A program made the translations under genes and the position numbers. The notes under the pieces are model-generated. The model was not told the origin of the DNA and ran no database searches. It saw only the letters and a program-made list of their open reading frames with translations. 64,000 bases of DNA from Roseococcus microcysteis (GTDB taxonomy: Bacteria; Pseudomonadota; Alphaproteobacteria; Acetobacterales; Acetobacteraceae), in NCBI RefSeq assembly GCF_014764365.1, contig NZ_CP061718.1, positions 4,108,501-4,172,500 on the forward strand, read 5' to 3'. Shown here piece after piece: positions 43,295-54,144 of this stretch. How positions within the stretch are numbered: position 1 is the first letter of the stretch; each line of letters opens with the position of its first letter.

Positions 43295-43608
43295 TGGCCG
43301 CCCCCATCCTTGGCGCGGCACTCGGCGCGGCGGCGGCCTATCGCGCCGCGCAAGGCCTGGGCGAGGCCGCGTCCACCGCCGCCGGCGCCGCGGGCGGCTT
43401 CGGCGATGCGCTGAGCCGCGCCGTGCGTGGCGCCATCCAGACCGGCCACCAGGCCGATGCCAGCGCGACCGCCGCACTGACCGGCACGGGCAGCGTGACC
43501 GATGTGGTGCTGGCCATCTCCCGCGCCGAACTCGCGCTCCAGACCGCGACCACGGTGCGGGATCGCGTCGTCACCGCCTACCAGGACGTGATGCGCATGC
43601 CGATCTGA
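43294..43608 (+). CDS. fliE: Flagellar hook-basal body complex protein FliE
   Basis: A 104-residue protein linking MS ring and rod. The C-terminal half has the family pattern VTDVVLAISRAELALQTATT and the end RDRVVTAYQDVMRMPI. The N-terminal half is Ala/Gly-rich. It is coupled to flgC by a TGATG overlap. Confidence 0.92.
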   Translation: MAAPILGAALGAAAAYRAAQGLGEAASTAAGAAGGFGDALSRAVRGAIQTGHQADASATAALTGTGSVTDVVLAISRAELALQTATTVRDRVVTAYQDVMRMPI

Positions 43609-43651
43609 CGGCACCGCACCACCCACCCGCAAAACGCGAGGGGCCAACCGC

Positions 43652-43927
43652 ATGCTTGAACAGGCCACCGTGATGGCCATGCGCGAGGCCGTCTGGGTCG
43701 CGCTGCAACTGGCCGGCCCGCCATTGCTGGCGGTTCTGTGCATCGGCCTCGTCGTCTCGCTCGTCCAGGCGCTGACGCAGATCCAGGAGCCGACCCTGGC
43801 CTTCCTGCCCAAGCTCGCCGCCATGGTGGTGCTGCTGCTTTTCCTCGGGCCCCATATGTCGGGGCTGATGCGCGGCTGGGCCGCGACCCTCTTCGACCAG
43901 GTGGTGGCGCTGGGCGGCGCGCCCTGA
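43652..43927 (+). CDS. fliQ: Flagellar export gate protein FliQ
   Basis: A 91-residue protein with two membrane helices. LVVSLVQALTQIQEPTLAFLPK is the conserved loop between them, and PKLAAMVVLLLFLGPHMSGLM starts the second helix. It follows fliE by 43 nt and overlaps fliR (TGATG). Confidence 0.95.
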   Translation: MLEQATVMAMREAVWVALQLAGPPLLAVLCIGLVVSLVQALTQIQEPTLAFLPKLAAMVVLLLFLGPHMSGLMRGWAATLFDQVVALGGAP

Positions 43928-44712
43928 TGATCACCCCCGCCGACCTCGCGCTGCTGGAGGCCCTGCCGGTGCTGGCCTTCCACGCCGCGCTGGTCTTCTG
44001 CCGCATGGGGGCGGCGGTGATGCTGCTGCCGGGCCTGGGCGAATCCGAAATCCCCATGACGCAGCGCCTGGCGCTGGGCGTGCTGCTGGTCTTCGTGCTG
44101 ACCCCGGTGCTGAGCCCCGAGCTGCCGCCCTTGCCGGACCAGGTCGCGGCCCTGGCCCTGCTGGTCGCGGTGGAGGTGCTGGTCGGCGCCTGGATCGGAC
44201 TTTGCGCGCGCTTCGTGGCCCTGGCCCTGGCCCAGGCGGGGCAGGTCATCGCGCTGATGATGGGCCTCGCCTCGCCCTTGCAGGGCGACCAGTTCCTGGG
44301 CAGCAGCGTGACGGCGCCGGCGCGCATGCTGGGCCTGCTGACGGCGGCGCTGTTCCTGGCCACGGGCCTCTACGAGGTGCCGCTGCGGGCGCTGGCCGGC
44401 AGCTATGCCACGCTGCCGCCCGGGCAGCCGCTGCCGATGGGCGATGCCGCCGAATTGCTGACGCGCTTCGTGGCCGGCGTGCTGGCGGTGGCCATGCAGC
44501 TGGCCGCGCCCTTCGTGCTGGCGGCCATCTTCTTCAACGCGGCCATGGGGCTGCTGGCGCGCGTCGCGCCGCAGTTGCAGGTCTTCGTCGTCGCCGCCCC
44601 CGCGCAGCTGCTGGGCGGCTTCCTGCTGCTGATCCTGCTGATGCCCGCTTTCTTCCACGCCTGGTGGCGCGCCACGAATGAGGCGCTGTCCCGCCTGCCC
44701 GGCCTGGGCTGA
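43927..44712 (+). CDS. fliR: Flagellar export gate protein FliR
   Basis: A 261-residue membrane protein starting MITPADLALLEALPVLAFHA. It has MTQRLALGVLLVFVLTPVL, QAGQVIALMMGLASPLQGD, and the Pro-rich LQVFVVAAPAQLLGGFLLL. ATG 43927 overlaps the fliQ stop, which fixes the start against a longer frame. It ends 3 nt before flhB. Confidence 0.95.
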   Translation: MITPADLALLEALPVLAFHAALVFCRMGAAVMLLPGLGESEIPMTQRLALGVLLVFVLTPVLSPELPPLPDQVAALALLVAVEVLVGAWIGLCARFVALALAQAGQVIALMMGLASPLQGDQFLGSSVTAPARMLGLLTAALFLATGLYEVPLRALAGSYATLPPGQPLPMGDAAELLTRFVAGVLAVAMQLAAPFVLAAIFFNAAMGLLARVAPQLQVFVVAAPAQLLGGFLLLILLMPAFFHAWWRATNEALSRLPGLG

Positions 44713-44715
44713 GCC

Positions 44716-45774
44716 ATGGCCGAGGACGAGGAAGGCGGTGGCGAACGCACGGAAGAGGCCTCCGCCCGCAAATTGCAGAAGGCGGCGCAGGAAGGCCAGG
44801 TGGCCCTCTCGCGCGAGGCGGTGCAGTTCACCACGCTGCTGGTCGCCTCCCTCGGCGCCGCCATCATGCTGCCGGGGCGCGTGGCGGAGCTTGCGGCTGC
44901 GATGGCCGGGGGCTTCGCGCGCGCGCATGAGCTCGACACCGGCTGGGCGGCGCGGGAATGGGGCTGGCTGTTCTTCCATCTGGCCTGGCCGGTGGCCGGG
45001 GCGGCCATCCTGGGCGCCGTGCTGGCCACGCTGTTGCAGACGCGCGCCGCGCTGAACTTCAAGTCCATGGCGCCGAACCTCGCCAAGCTCTCGCCCATGA
45101 AGGGCTTCGGGCGGATGTTCGGCAAGGACGGGCTGATGGAGTTCCTCCGCACCCTGCTCAAGATGCTCATCGTCATGGCCGCGCTCTGGTTCGTGGCGCG
45201 GGATTTGCCGGGGCTTTCCACGCTGATCGAGGCGCCGCCGGGCGCCCTGTTCGGCGCGGCGGGGCAGGGGGTGGCGCGGCTGCTGGCGGCGACGCTCGCC
45301 GCCTTCGCCCTGCTGGCGCTGGCCGACATCCTGTGGGTGCGTCACCGCCACCTCGAACAGCTGAAGATGACCAAGCAGGAGGTGAAGGACGAGGCGAAGG
45401 AAAGCGAGGGCGACCCCGCGATCCGCGGCCGCATGCGCCAGCTTCGCCAATCCAAGGGCCGCGCGCGCATGATGGCGGCCGTGCCCAAGGCCGCCGTCAT
45501 CATCACCAACCCCACCCATTATGCCGTTGCCCTGGCCTATGACCCCGGCCAGTCTGCCGCGCCCAAGGTGGTGGCGAAGGGGGTGGATGCCATGGCGGCC
45601 CGCATCCGGGAGGTGGCGAAGGAGGCGGGCGTGCCCATCATGGCCGACCCCCCGCTGGCGCGCGCGCTGTACCGGCTCGACCTCGACGCCGAAATCCCCG
45701 CCCAGCATTGGGACGCGGTGGCGCGCATCATCGCCCTCGTCATGCGGCGCGCGGGCGGGGCGGCCGCGCGGTGA
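44716..45774 (+). CDS. flhB: Flagellar export switch protein FlhB
   Basis: A 352-residue protein with four membrane segments and a cytosolic C-terminal domain. The self-cleavage motif NPTH is residues 265-268, and KKA-like EEASARKLQKAAQEGQVA marks the N-terminus. It controls the change from rod/hook to filament export. The stop overlaps a GTG start of the following kinase gene by 4 bp. Confidence 0.96.
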   Translation: MAEDEEGGGERTEEASARKLQKAAQEGQVALSREAVQFTTLLVASLGAAIMLPGRVAELAAAMAGGFARAHELDTGWAAREWGWLFFHLAWPVAGAAILGAVLATLLQTRAALNFKSMAPNLAKLSPMKGFGRMFGKDGLMEFLRTLLKMLIVMAALWFVARDLPGLSTLIEAPPGALFGAAGQGVARLLAATLAAFALLALADILWVRHRHLEQLKMTKQEVKDEAKESEGDPAIRGRMRQLRQSKGRARMMAAVPKAAVIITNPTHYAVALAYDPGQSAAPKVVAKGVDAMAARIREVAKEAGVPIMADPPLARALYRLDLDAEIPAQHWDAVARIIALVMRRAGGAAAR

Positions 45775-47204
45775 AGGGCATGGTGGCCCCGGGCGCGCTG
45801 CTGGACGCGCTGCCCCAGCCGCTCGCCCTGCTCGATGCGCGGGGGGAGCTGCTGGCCGCCAACCCCCCCTTCCGCGCCCAGCTGGAGGGTTTCGCCCCCG
45901 GCTGCAAGGCCTGGGACCTGCTGCCCGAGGCGGCCGAGGCGCTGGCGGCCGGGCTGCGCGGCACGCCGGGGCGGGTCGGCATCGCGCGGCTGTCCGTCTC
46001 GCTCGCCATCACCCCCTGCGCGCGGGGCGTGCTGCTGGCCCTGACCCCCACGGGCGATGGGCAGGATGAGCGGCTTGCGCTGCTGGGGCGGCTCGCGGGC
46101 GGCATCGCGCATGACTTCAACAATTTGCTGGGCGTGATCCTGGGGGCCGCCGCCGCCGCCCGCGTGGCGCCCCTGCCGGACGAGGTCGCCGTCGAGGTCG
46201 CGGCCATCGAGGCGGCGGCCGAGCGGGGGGCCGCGCTGGTGCGCCAATTGCTCGCCTTCGCGCGGCAGCAGGTGCTGGCCCCGCGCAGCGTGGCGCTGAA
46301 CGACACGGTGATGCAGTTCGTGCGCCTGCTGCCGCGGCTGATGGGGCCGGGCATCACGGTCGAGATGCATCTCGAACAGCCCTCGCGCCACATCCTGGTG
46401 GACCCCGACCAATGGTCGCGCGTGCTGCTGAACCTGGCCGTGAACGCGCGGGAGGCGATGGGGGCAAGGGGGCGCCTCACCTTCACCACCGGAAGGCGCC
46501 TCGTGCTGGCGGACGAGATCGCGGCCGGCGAAGTGCTGCCGCCCGGCCGCTACGTCACGCTGGAGCTGCGCGACACCGGCCCCGGCATCCCGCCCGAGGT
46601 GCTGCCCCGCATCTTCGAGCCCTTCTATTCCACCAAGCTCGAATCCGGCGGCACCGGGCTGGGCCTCGCCACCGTGCAGGGCATCGTGGGCCAGTCGGGC
46701 GGGCGGATCGAGGTGGAATGCCCGCCCGAGGGCGGCACCCTCTTCCGCATCCTGCTGCCCCGCGCGGAGCCGCCGGCCGAAGCCTCCGCGGAGGCCGCGC
46801 CCACGCTCCCCTTCCCGGAACCTGTGGTGGCACACCCCGCCGGCCCCATCCTGCTTGTGGATGACGAGCGCACCTTGCTGCGCGTCGCCGCGCTGACGCT
46901 GACCCAGGCCGGGTATGAGGTGTTGTCGCAGGAGGATTCGCAGGATGCGCTGGACGCCATCCGCGAGGGGCTGCGGCCCGTCCTGCTGGTCACCGACGTG
47001 GCGATGCCGGGGCTGGACGGGCTGGAACTGGCCCGCGCCGCGCGCGCCGTGCAGCCGGACCTGCCGGTTCTGCTGCTGTCGGGCTATTCGGCGGCCTCGG
47101 TCGGCGGCGCGCCGGAGCGCGAGGGCTTCGCCTTCCTGGCCAAGCCCTTCACCCCCGAGGCGCTGTGCGCCGCCGTCGCCGCGCGGATCGCAGCCTCTGG
47201 TTGA
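45771..47204 (+). CDS. cckA: CckA-like hybrid histidine kinase without membrane anchors
   Basis: A 477-residue soluble hybrid kinase. It has an N-terminal PAS-like region (about 5-90), a DHp helix with RLAGGIAHDFNNLLGVIL (His114), and an HATPase domain with LLNLAVNAREAM, LRDTGPGIPPEV, FEPFYSTK and GGTGLGLATVQG. The C-terminal receiver has LLVDDERTLLRVAALTL, the acceptor Asp in LLVTDVAMPGLDG, and FLAKPFTPEAL. The HDFNNLL box and the place after flhB match CckA of Caulobacter, which controls CtrA. Unlike CckA, no transmembrane helices are seen. The GTG at 45771 overlaps flhB; ATG 45780 is an alternative. Confidence 0.75.
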   Translation: MKGMVAPGALLDALPQPLALLDARGELLAANPPFRAQLEGFAPGCKAWDLLPEAAEALAAGLRGTPGRVGIARLSVSLAITPCARGVLLALTPTGDGQDERLALLGRLAGGIAHDFNNLLGVILGAAAAARVAPLPDEVAVEVAAIEAAAERGAALVRQLLAFARQQVLAPRSVALNDTVMQFVRLLPRLMGPGITVEMHLEQPSRHILVDPDQWSRVLLNLAVNAREAMGARGRLTFTTGRRLVLADEIAAGEVLPPGRYVTLELRDTGPGIPPEVLPRIFEPFYSTKLESGGTGLGLATVQGIVGQSGGRIEVECPPEGGTLFRILLPRAEPPAEASAEAAPTLPFPEPVVAHPAGPILLVDDERTLLRVAALTLTQAGYEVLSQEDSQDALDAIREGLRPVLLVTDVAMPGLDGLELARAARAVQPDLPVLLLSGYSAASVGGAPEREGFAFLAKPFTPEALCAAVAARIAASG

Positions 47205-47234
47205 GGGGGCCGCCCGCGCGCAACCGGGTCTTCC

Positions 47235-47263
47235 TTGCGACTCACCGGGTCCCGGCACATAGT
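47235..47263 (+). promoter_or_regulatory. Probable promoter of recA
   Basis: TTGCGA and CATAGT are separated by 17 nt in the 116-bp gap before recA. The start point would be near 47270, 50 nt before the ATG. No GTTC-N7-GTTC type LexA box was found beside it. Confidence 0.5.
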
Positions 47264-47320
47264 GTCTGACCCGAATTTGCCCGGCCAGAACCGCCGGGCG
47301 TGACCCAAGGATGAAGCCAG

Positions 47321-48347
<1,027 letters not shown>

Positions 48348-48358
<11 letters not shown>

Positions 48359-49514
48359 CCCCTTCCTGCCCGGCCCCGCGATCCGCATCGCGGGGAGGGC
48401 AGGGGGGCCTCTTTCCGGCCTGAGCTTCGCCGCCAAGGATCTGTTTGACGTGGCCGGCCACCCCACGGGCGGCGGCAACCCGGATTGGGCGGCGCATTGT
48501 CCGGTTCCGGACCGTCATGCCTGGGCGGTGCAGGCGCTGCTGGATGCGGGCGCCGACCTCGTGGGCAAGACCGTCACCGATGAGGTCTCGCTCGGCATCC
48601 TGGGCGAGAACGCCTTCGACGGCACGCCGCTGAACCCCGCCGCACCCGGGCATGTGCCGGGGGGTTCCTCCTCCGGCTCGGCGAGTGCCGTGGCGCAGGG
48701 GCTGTGCGACATCGCGCTGGGCACGGATACGGGCGGCAGCGTGCGCGTCCCTTCCAGCTTTTGCGGGCTTTATGGCATCCGCCCCACCCATGGGCGGCTG
48801 GACCTGAGCGGCATGCTGCCCCAGGCGCCCAGCTCCGACACCACGGGCTGGTTCGCGCGGGATGCCGGCACCTTCGCGCGGGCCAGCGCGGTGCTGCTGC
48901 AGGAGGCGATCCCGGACGCGCTGCCCACGCGGCTGATCATCGCCACCGACGCTTTCGGCTTCGCGGAGCCTGACACCGCCGCCGCGCTGCAACCCCTGCT
49001 GGACCGGCTGAAGGCCCTGCTGCCCGATTGGCGCGAGGATGTGCTGGCGCCGGGCGGCCTCACCGCCTGGGCCCGCGCCCAGCGCACGCTGCAGCCCGTC
49101 GAGGCCTGGGAGACCTTCCGCCCCTGGGTCGAGACGCACAACCCGCGCATGGCCTTCTCGGTCGCGCGCGGGCTGGTGCTGGGGGCCGCCACGCCGGAAG
49201 CGGAGCGCAACTGGGCCGCCATGGTGCGGCAGGAGGCGCGCGGGCGGCTCCGGCACCTGCTGCCGCCGGGCACCATCCTCGCCATGCCGACCACGCCCTT
49301 CCCGGCGCCGAAGGCCGGGCTGCCGCTGCCGGCGCTGGGGCCCATCCGTGACGCCATATTGGGCCTCTGCGCGCATGGGGGGCTGGCGGGGCACCCGCAG
49401 ATCAGCATTCCCGGCAGCCTCGCCGATGGCCGCCCGGTGGGCCTCTCCCTGCTGGCCGCACGCGGGGCCGATGCGCTGCTGGTCCGCACCGCCCTTGCTT
49501 TGGAGAAGGCCTGA
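48348..49514 (+). CDS. Amidase-signature enzyme (HpxY/AtzE-like)
   Basis: A 388-residue amidase. The catalytic Lys is in [10 protein letters not shown] (Lys30), the cis-Ser in [12 protein letters not shown] (about 107) and the nucleophile Ser131 in [14 protein letters not shown]. The gene starts inside the end of recA and overlaps the next gene (TGATG). Pairing with an AtzH/HpxZ-like gene recalls the oxalurate or carboxybiuret amidases, but HpxX/AtzG and HpxW are absent. The substrate is therefore open. An in-frame ATG at 48336 is possible. Confidence 0.82.
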
Positions 49515-49909
49515 TGGAGTTGAACATCCCCGAGGTGGTGGAGGAAATCCGCGCCCTCTTCGAACGCTACGAACAGGCGCTGATCGACAAGGATGTGGAG
49601 GTGCTGGACGCCACCTTCTGGAACAGCCCGCTCACCATTCGCGCCGCCATCCATGAGAATGGCTATGGCTTCGACGAAATCCATGCCCATCGCGTGCGCC
49701 GCCCGCCCGGCCCGGGCATCAAGCTGGCGCGCCGCCGCGTGGTGATCACCACCTTCGGGCGGGACATGGCGACCGTGCATCTCGAATTCGACATGCGCGG
49801 CCGCGACATGCCCGCCCGCCAGAGCCAGACCTGGGTGCGCTTCCCCGATGTGGGCTGGAAGGTGGTGCTGGCGCAGGTCTCCGTCACGGAATCCACGCCA
49901 GCCTTTTGA
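49514..49909 (+). CDS. AtzH-like / HpxZ family protein (DUF3225)
   Basis: A 131-residue NTF2-like (SnoaL-type) protein: EIRALFERYEQALIDKDVEV at the N-terminus, FWNSPLTIRAAIHENGYGFD, and RQSQTWVRFPDVGWKVVLAQ at the end. HpxZ is needed for oxalurate use in Klebsiella, role unclear; AtzH belongs to the same family. It is coupled to the amidase by TGATG and convergent with the Bug gene 7 nt away. Confidence 0.8.
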   Translation: MELNIPEVVEEIRALFERYEQALIDKDVEVLDATFWNSPLTIRAAIHENGYGFDEIHAHRVRRPPGPGIKLARRRVVITTFGRDMATVHLEFDMRGRDMPARQSQTWVRFPDVGWKVVLAQVSVTESTPAF

Positions 49910-49916
49910 GGGGCGC

Positions 49917-50894
49917 TCAGGCCCCCGCGACGATCCCCAGCTGCCGCGCCGCGCCGCCCCACTTCTCCGCGAATTCACGGATGAAGGCGGTGTAGGCCTC
50001 GCCCGTCACGGGCGGGTTGGGCGCGTAATTGGCCAGCTGCTCCAGCCGCGCCGTCACATTGGGCGTGGCCATGGCGGCGACCGAGGCCTCGGTCAGCTTC
50101 GTGGCGATGTCGGCGGGCAGGCCGCGCGGGCCCGACAGCCCGGCCCAGGTGGTGTTGGTCAGCACCGGCATGCCCTGTTCCGCGAAGGTCGGGATGTCAG
50201 GGAAGGCCGGGATGCGCGCGGGGGTGGACAGCGCCAGCACCCGCACCTGCCCGTCGCGGATCATGCCCGTGTTGGTGGTGATGGGGTCGAACATGCTCTC
50301 GATGCGCCCGCCCAGCAGGTCCGCGAGGCCGGCCGCACTGCCGCGATAGGGGACGTGGTCCATGTTGGGCAGGTTCATCTGGCGCGACATCACCTCGCCC
50401 ATCAGATGCGTGCCCGAGCCGATGCCGGAGGAGCCGTAGCGGATGGGCCCGCGCCGCGCGGCCTCGATGTAGTCGGCCAGCGTGCGGATGGGGCTGTCGC
50501 TCTTCACCATCAGCAGATTGGCGCTTTCGGCCAGCAAGGCGAGGTGGGTGAAGCTGTCCACCACATTATAGGCCAGGTTCGGATAGGTGCCGTAGGCCAC
50601 GCCGAAGGGCGAGGAATGGCTCATCACCAAAGTGTAGCCATCGGGCGCCGCCTGGGCGGCCAGGTTCGCCCCAAGTGTGCCGCCGGCGCCGGCGCGGTTT
50701 TCCACCACCACCGACTGGCCGATGCGCGGCGTCAGCTCGGCGGCCAGCAGGCGCGCCATGGTGTCGGCGAAGCCGCCGGGCGGGAAGGTCGAGATCAGGC
50801 GGACGGGCCCGCGGGCCGGCCAGGCGGATTGCGCCAAAGCGGGTGCGGCGAGGGGAAGGGCGGCGCCCCCCAGGATCAGTTGACGGCGAAACAT
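49917..50894 (-). CDS. Bug-family (TTT) solute receptor, orphan
   Basis: A 325-residue periplasmic receptor: signal [59 protein letters not shown], and [20 protein letters not shown]. No TctAB neighbours. Convergent with the amidase/AtzH pair, so a shared pathway is possible but not shown. The ATG at 50894 is set by the signal peptide. Confidence 0.92.
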   Translation of the reverse strand: MFRRQLILGGAALPLAAPALAQSAWPARGPVRLISTFPPGGFADTMARLLAAELTPRIGQSVVVENRAGAGGTLGANLAAQAAPDGYTLVMSHSSPFGVAYGTYPNLAYNVVDSFTHLALLAESANLLMVKSDSPIRTLADYIEAARRGPIRYGSSGIGSGTHLMGEVMSRQMNLPNMDHVPYRGSAAGLADLLGGRIESMFDPITTNTGMIRDGQVRVLALSTPARIPAFPDIPTFAEQGMPVLTNTTWAGLSGPRGLPADIATKLTEASVAAMATPNVTARLEQLANYAPNPPVTGEAYTAFIREFAEKWGGAARQLGIVAGA

Positions 50895-50915
50895 GAGGCA
50901 CTCTCCAGCGAACAT

Positions 50916-50934
50916 CTGCCCAGGGGGTGGGCAG
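50916..50934 (-). promoter_or_regulatory. Hairpin in the leader of the Bug receptor gene
   Basis: CTGCCCA / TGGGCAG with a five-base loop lies 22-40 bp upstream of the ATG at 50894. It may be an operator or an mRNA leader hairpin. The remaining gap up to alaS (51045) has a short direct repeat TTGAGGGG at 50998 and 51010, and nothing else clear. Confidence 0.3.
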
Positions 50935-51045
50935 AACCCGGCCCGTGGGCGGTCAGGCACAGGATGTCTGCAAGGGCCGTGCCGCGCCTCCCCCACTTTG
51001 AGGGGCAACTTGAGGGGAAACCGGCACCACGCTACAGCACGCAGC

Positions 51046-53688
51046 ATGAGCAGCAGCAACGACATCCGCGCCACCTTCCTCGGCTATTTCGCCCGCCATG
51101 GCCACGCCGTGGTCGAGAGCAGCCCCTTGGTGCCGCGCAACGACCCCACGCTGATGTTCGCCAATTCCGGCATGGTGCAGTTCAAGAACGTGTTCACGGG
51201 GGCCGAGCGCCGCCCCTACAGCACCGCCACCACCGCGCAGAAATGCGTGCGCGCGGGCGGCAAGCACAATGACCTGGACAATGTGGGCTACACCGCCCGC
51301 CACCACACCTTCTTCGAGATGCTGGGGAATTTCTCCTTCGGCGACTATTTCAAGGAACAGGCGATCGAACACGCCTGGACGCTGATCACCAAGGACTTCG
51401 CGCTGCCGAAGGACAAGCTGCTGGTCACCGTCTATTCCGAGGACGAGCAGGCGGCCGGCTTCTGGCGCAAGATCGCGGGGCTGCCCGACAGCCGCATCAT
51501 CCGCATCCCGACCGATGACAATTTCTGGCGCATGGGCGACACCGGCCCCTGCGGCCCGTGCAGCGAGATCTTCTACGACCACGGCGACAAGATTCCCGGC
51601 GGCCCCCCCGGCAGCCCCGATGAGGATGGCGACCGCTTCATCGAGATCTGGAACCTCGTCTTCATGCAGTTCCTGGAGGAGCCGAAGGGCACGCGCAACC
51701 CGCTGCCCCGCCCCTCCATTGACACCGGCATGGGGCTGGAGCGCTTCGCCGCCATCCTGCAGGGCAAGCACGACAACTACGACACGGACACCTTCCGCGC
51801 GATCATCCTGGAGAGCGCGCATCTGACCGGGCAGGAGCCGGACGGCGCCTTCCGTGCCTCGCACCGCGTGGTGGCGGACCATCTGCGCGCCGGCGCCTTC
51901 CTGATGGCCGATGGGGTGCTGCCCTCCAATGAGGGCCGCGGCTATGTGCTCCGCCGCATCCTGCGCCGCGCCATGCGCCACGCGCACATGATGGGCGCCG
52001 CGCAGCCCCTGCTGCACCGCCTCTTCCCGGTGCTGGAGCGGCAGATGGCGGCCGCCTATCCCGAGCTGTCCCGCGCCGCTTCCCTCATCACCGAGACCTT
52101 CCAGCTGGAGGAGACGCGCTTCCGCTCCCTGCTGGAACGCGGCCTGCATCTGCTGGAGGGCGAGAAGGAGAAGCTGGGCGAAGGCCAGCCCTTGCCGGGC
52201 GACGTCGCCTTCCGCCTCTACGACACCTATGGCTTCCCGCTGGACCTGACGCAGGACGCACTCCGCGCCGAGGGCCGCGCGGTGGATGTGGCTGGCTTCG
52301 AGGCCGCCATGGCCGAGCAGAAGCAGCGCGCCCGCGCCGCCTGGGCCGGCAGCGGCGAGGCCGCCACCGAGACCGTCTGGTTCGACGTGAAGGAGAAGGT
52401 CGGCGCCACCGAATTCCTCGGCTACAGCACCGAGCGCGCGGAGGGCACCATCACCGCCATCCTGGCCGGCGGCTCGCCCGTCAATTCCGTGGCGGTGGGG
52501 CGTGAGGTGGCGGTCATCCTCAACCAGACCCCCTTCTATGGCGAGAGCGGCGGCCAGCAGGGCGATGCGGGCGTGATCCGCGCGGGCGATGCCGTCATCC
52601 GCATCCGCGACACGCAGAAGAAGCTGGGCGACCTGTTCGTGCATCTCGGCGTCGTCGAGCAGGGCGACGTGAATGTGGGCATGGCCGTGGTGGCGGAGGT
52701 GGACCATGAGCGCCGCTCCGCCATCCGCGCGCACCATTCCGCCACCCACCTGCTGCACGAGGCACTGCGCCGGCGCCTCGGCACCCATGTGGCCCAGAAG
52801 GGCTCGCTGGTGGCGCCCGACCGGCTGCGCTTCGACGTGTCCCAGCCCACGCCCATCCCGGCCGAGGATTTGGCCTGGGTCGAGGCCGAGGTGAATGCCC
52901 GCATCCGCGAGAATGCCGAGGTCACCACGCGCCTCATGACGCCAGAGGCCGCGGTGGCCGAGGGCGCGATGGCCCTCTTCGGCGAGAAATATGGCGAGGA
53001 GGTCCGCGTCGTCGCCATGGGCCGCGACGAGGCGGCGACCGAACGCGGCGGCCACTACTCCATCGAACTCTGCGGCGGCACCCATGTGCGCCGCACCGGC
53101 GATATCGGCTTGCTGCGCCTGGTGGCCGAGGGCGCGGTCAGCGCCGGCGTGCGCCGCGTGGAGGCGGTGACCGGCGCGGCAGCCCTGGCCGTGGTCGAAG
53201 CCGAGGCGCGGCTGCTGCGCGAGGCGGCGCTGGCCCTGAAGGTCACGCCCGCCGACCTGCCCGCCCGCGTGGCCACGCTCATCGAGGAGCGCCGCAAGCT
53301 GGAGCGCGACCTCGCCGAGACGCGGAAGAAGCTCGCCACCGGCAGCAGCGCCGAGATCGAGGTGGTGGGCGGGCTGCGCGTGGCGCTGCGCGACATGGGC
53401 GATGTGCCCGGCCGCGAACTCAAGGGCCTCGCCGAGGCCATCCTGAAGTCCGGTGCCGCCGACGTGGCCGCGCTGGTGTCCAATGAGGGCGGCAAGGCCA
53501 GCATCGTGGTCGGCGTGGGCGAGGTGGCCAAGGGCCGCGCCGATGCGGTCGCGCTGGTGCGCGCGGCCTCGGGCGCGGTCGGCGGCAAGGGCGGCGGCGG
53601 GCGGCCCGAGATGGCCCAGGCCGGCGGGCCCGATGGCGACAAGCTGGAGGACGCGCTGGCCGCCATCAAGGCCGCGCTGGCCGGCTGA
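51046..53688 (+). CDS. alaS: Alanine-tRNA ligase
   Basis: An 880-residue class II synthetase. The catalytic domain starts [20 protein letters not shown], with [17 protein letters not shown] and [19 protein letters not shown]. The editing domain has zinc-type [12 protein letters not shown] and [14 protein letters not shown] coiled coil and a C-Ala domain ending in the Gly-rich [16 protein letters not shown] follow. The start at 51046 is set by the family N-terminus. Closeness to recA resembles Caulobacter. Confidence 0.97.
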   Translation: MSSSNDIRATFLGYFARHGHAVVESSPLVPRNDPTLMFANSGMVQFKNVFTGAERRPYSTATTAQKCVRAGGKHNDLDNVGYTARHHTFFEMLGNFSFGDYFKEQAIEHAWTLITKDFALPKDKLLVTVYSEDEQAAGFWRKIAGLPDSRIIRIPTDDNFWRMGDTGPCGPCSEIFYDHGDKIPGGPPGSPDEDGDRFIEIWNLVFMQFLEEPKGTRNPLPRPSIDTGMGLERFAAILQGKHDNYDTDTFRAIILESAHLTGQEPDGAFRASHRVVADHLRAGAFLMADGVLPSNEGRGYVLRRILRRAMRHAHMMGAAQPLLHRLFPVLERQMAAAYPELSRAASLITETFQLEETRFRSLLERGLHLLEGEKEKLGEGQPLPGDVAFRLYDTYGFPLDLTQDALRAEGRAVDVAGFEAAMAEQKQRARAAWAGSGEAATETVWFDVKEKVGATEFLGYSTERAEGTITAILAGGSPVNSVAVGREVAVILNQTPFYGESGGQQGDAGVIRAGDAVIRIRDTQKKLGDLFVHLGVVEQGDVNVGMAVVAEVDHERRSAIRAHHSATHLLHEALRRRLGTHVAQKGSLVAPDRLRFDVSQPTPIPAEDLAWVEAEVNARIRENAEVTTRLMTPEAAVAEGAMALFGEKYGEEVRVVAMGRDEAATERGGHYSIELCGGTHVRRTGDIGLLRLVAEGAVSAGVRRVEAVTGAAALAVVEAEARLLREAALALKVTPADLPARVATLIEERRKLERDLAETRKKLATGSSAEIEVVGGLRVALRDMGDVPGRELKGLAEAILKSGAADVAALVSNEGGKASIVVGVGEVAKGRADAVALVRAASGAVGGKGGGGRPEMAQAGGPDGDKLEDALAAIKAALAG

Positions 53689-53690
53689 AA

Positions 53691-53706
53691 CCCGCCTCTC
53701 GGCGGG
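53691..53706 (+). terminator. Hairpin after alaS
   Basis: CCCGCC-TCTC-GGCGGG begins 2 nt after the alaS stop. There is no T tract, so it is a weak terminator candidate. Confidence 0.4.
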
Positions 53707-53763
53707 GCGGCCTGAAACCCGGCTCCGGTCCGGCGCGTTCCCTCTGCTGTAGAGGGCAAAGCC

Positions 53764-54144
53764 ATGACCGGAACGAACGATCTGCCGCGACATAACGACC
53801 CGACGGAGATCAATCCCCGTCCGCGTCCCACGGCGGCCGCCACCGCGGCCCCCAATGTGACGCATCTGCGCCGCGACATCGAGGCGGGGGCGACGGGCGA
53901 CAAGCTGCCGATGCTGGACCCCGCCGCCTCGCCGCTCGGCACGGATGACGAGGCGGGCGGCACCTCCCCCACCACCGCCGAGGTCACGGCCGCCCGCGCG
54001 GCGGAACGCGGCCCCGAGAGCGCCTCGCGCGGGGTGGGCGGCAGGACGGGGCCCAACCCGGCGCGCGTGCCGCTGCTGCTGGCGCTGGTGGTGCTGCTGG
54101 CGGGGACGGCGCTGTATTTCTCCTTCACGACGCCCTGGTGGTGA
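53764..54144 (+). CDS. Hypothetical protein with C-terminal membrane anchor
   Basis: A 126-residue protein. About 100 polar, Pro/Thr/Ala-rich, probably disordered residues are followed by one membrane helix near the C-terminus (VPLLLALVVLLAGTALYFSF) and the end TTPWW. This tail-anchored layout has no assigned function that I recognise. The 3' end overlaps the end of the convergent NDH-2 gene by 20 bp. Confidence 0.6.
   Translation: MTGTNDLPRHNDPTEINPRPRPTAAATAAPNVTHLRRDIEAGATGDKLPMLDPAASPLGTDDEAGGTSPTTAEVTAARAAERGPESASRGVGGRTGPNPARVPLLLALVVLLAGTALYFSFTTPWW

Noticed and set aside
47205-47320. SOS (LexA) box before recA
   Set aside because: No GTTC-N7-GTTC or GAAC-N7-GAAC pair was found; only GTTC-N11-ATTC, which does not fit.
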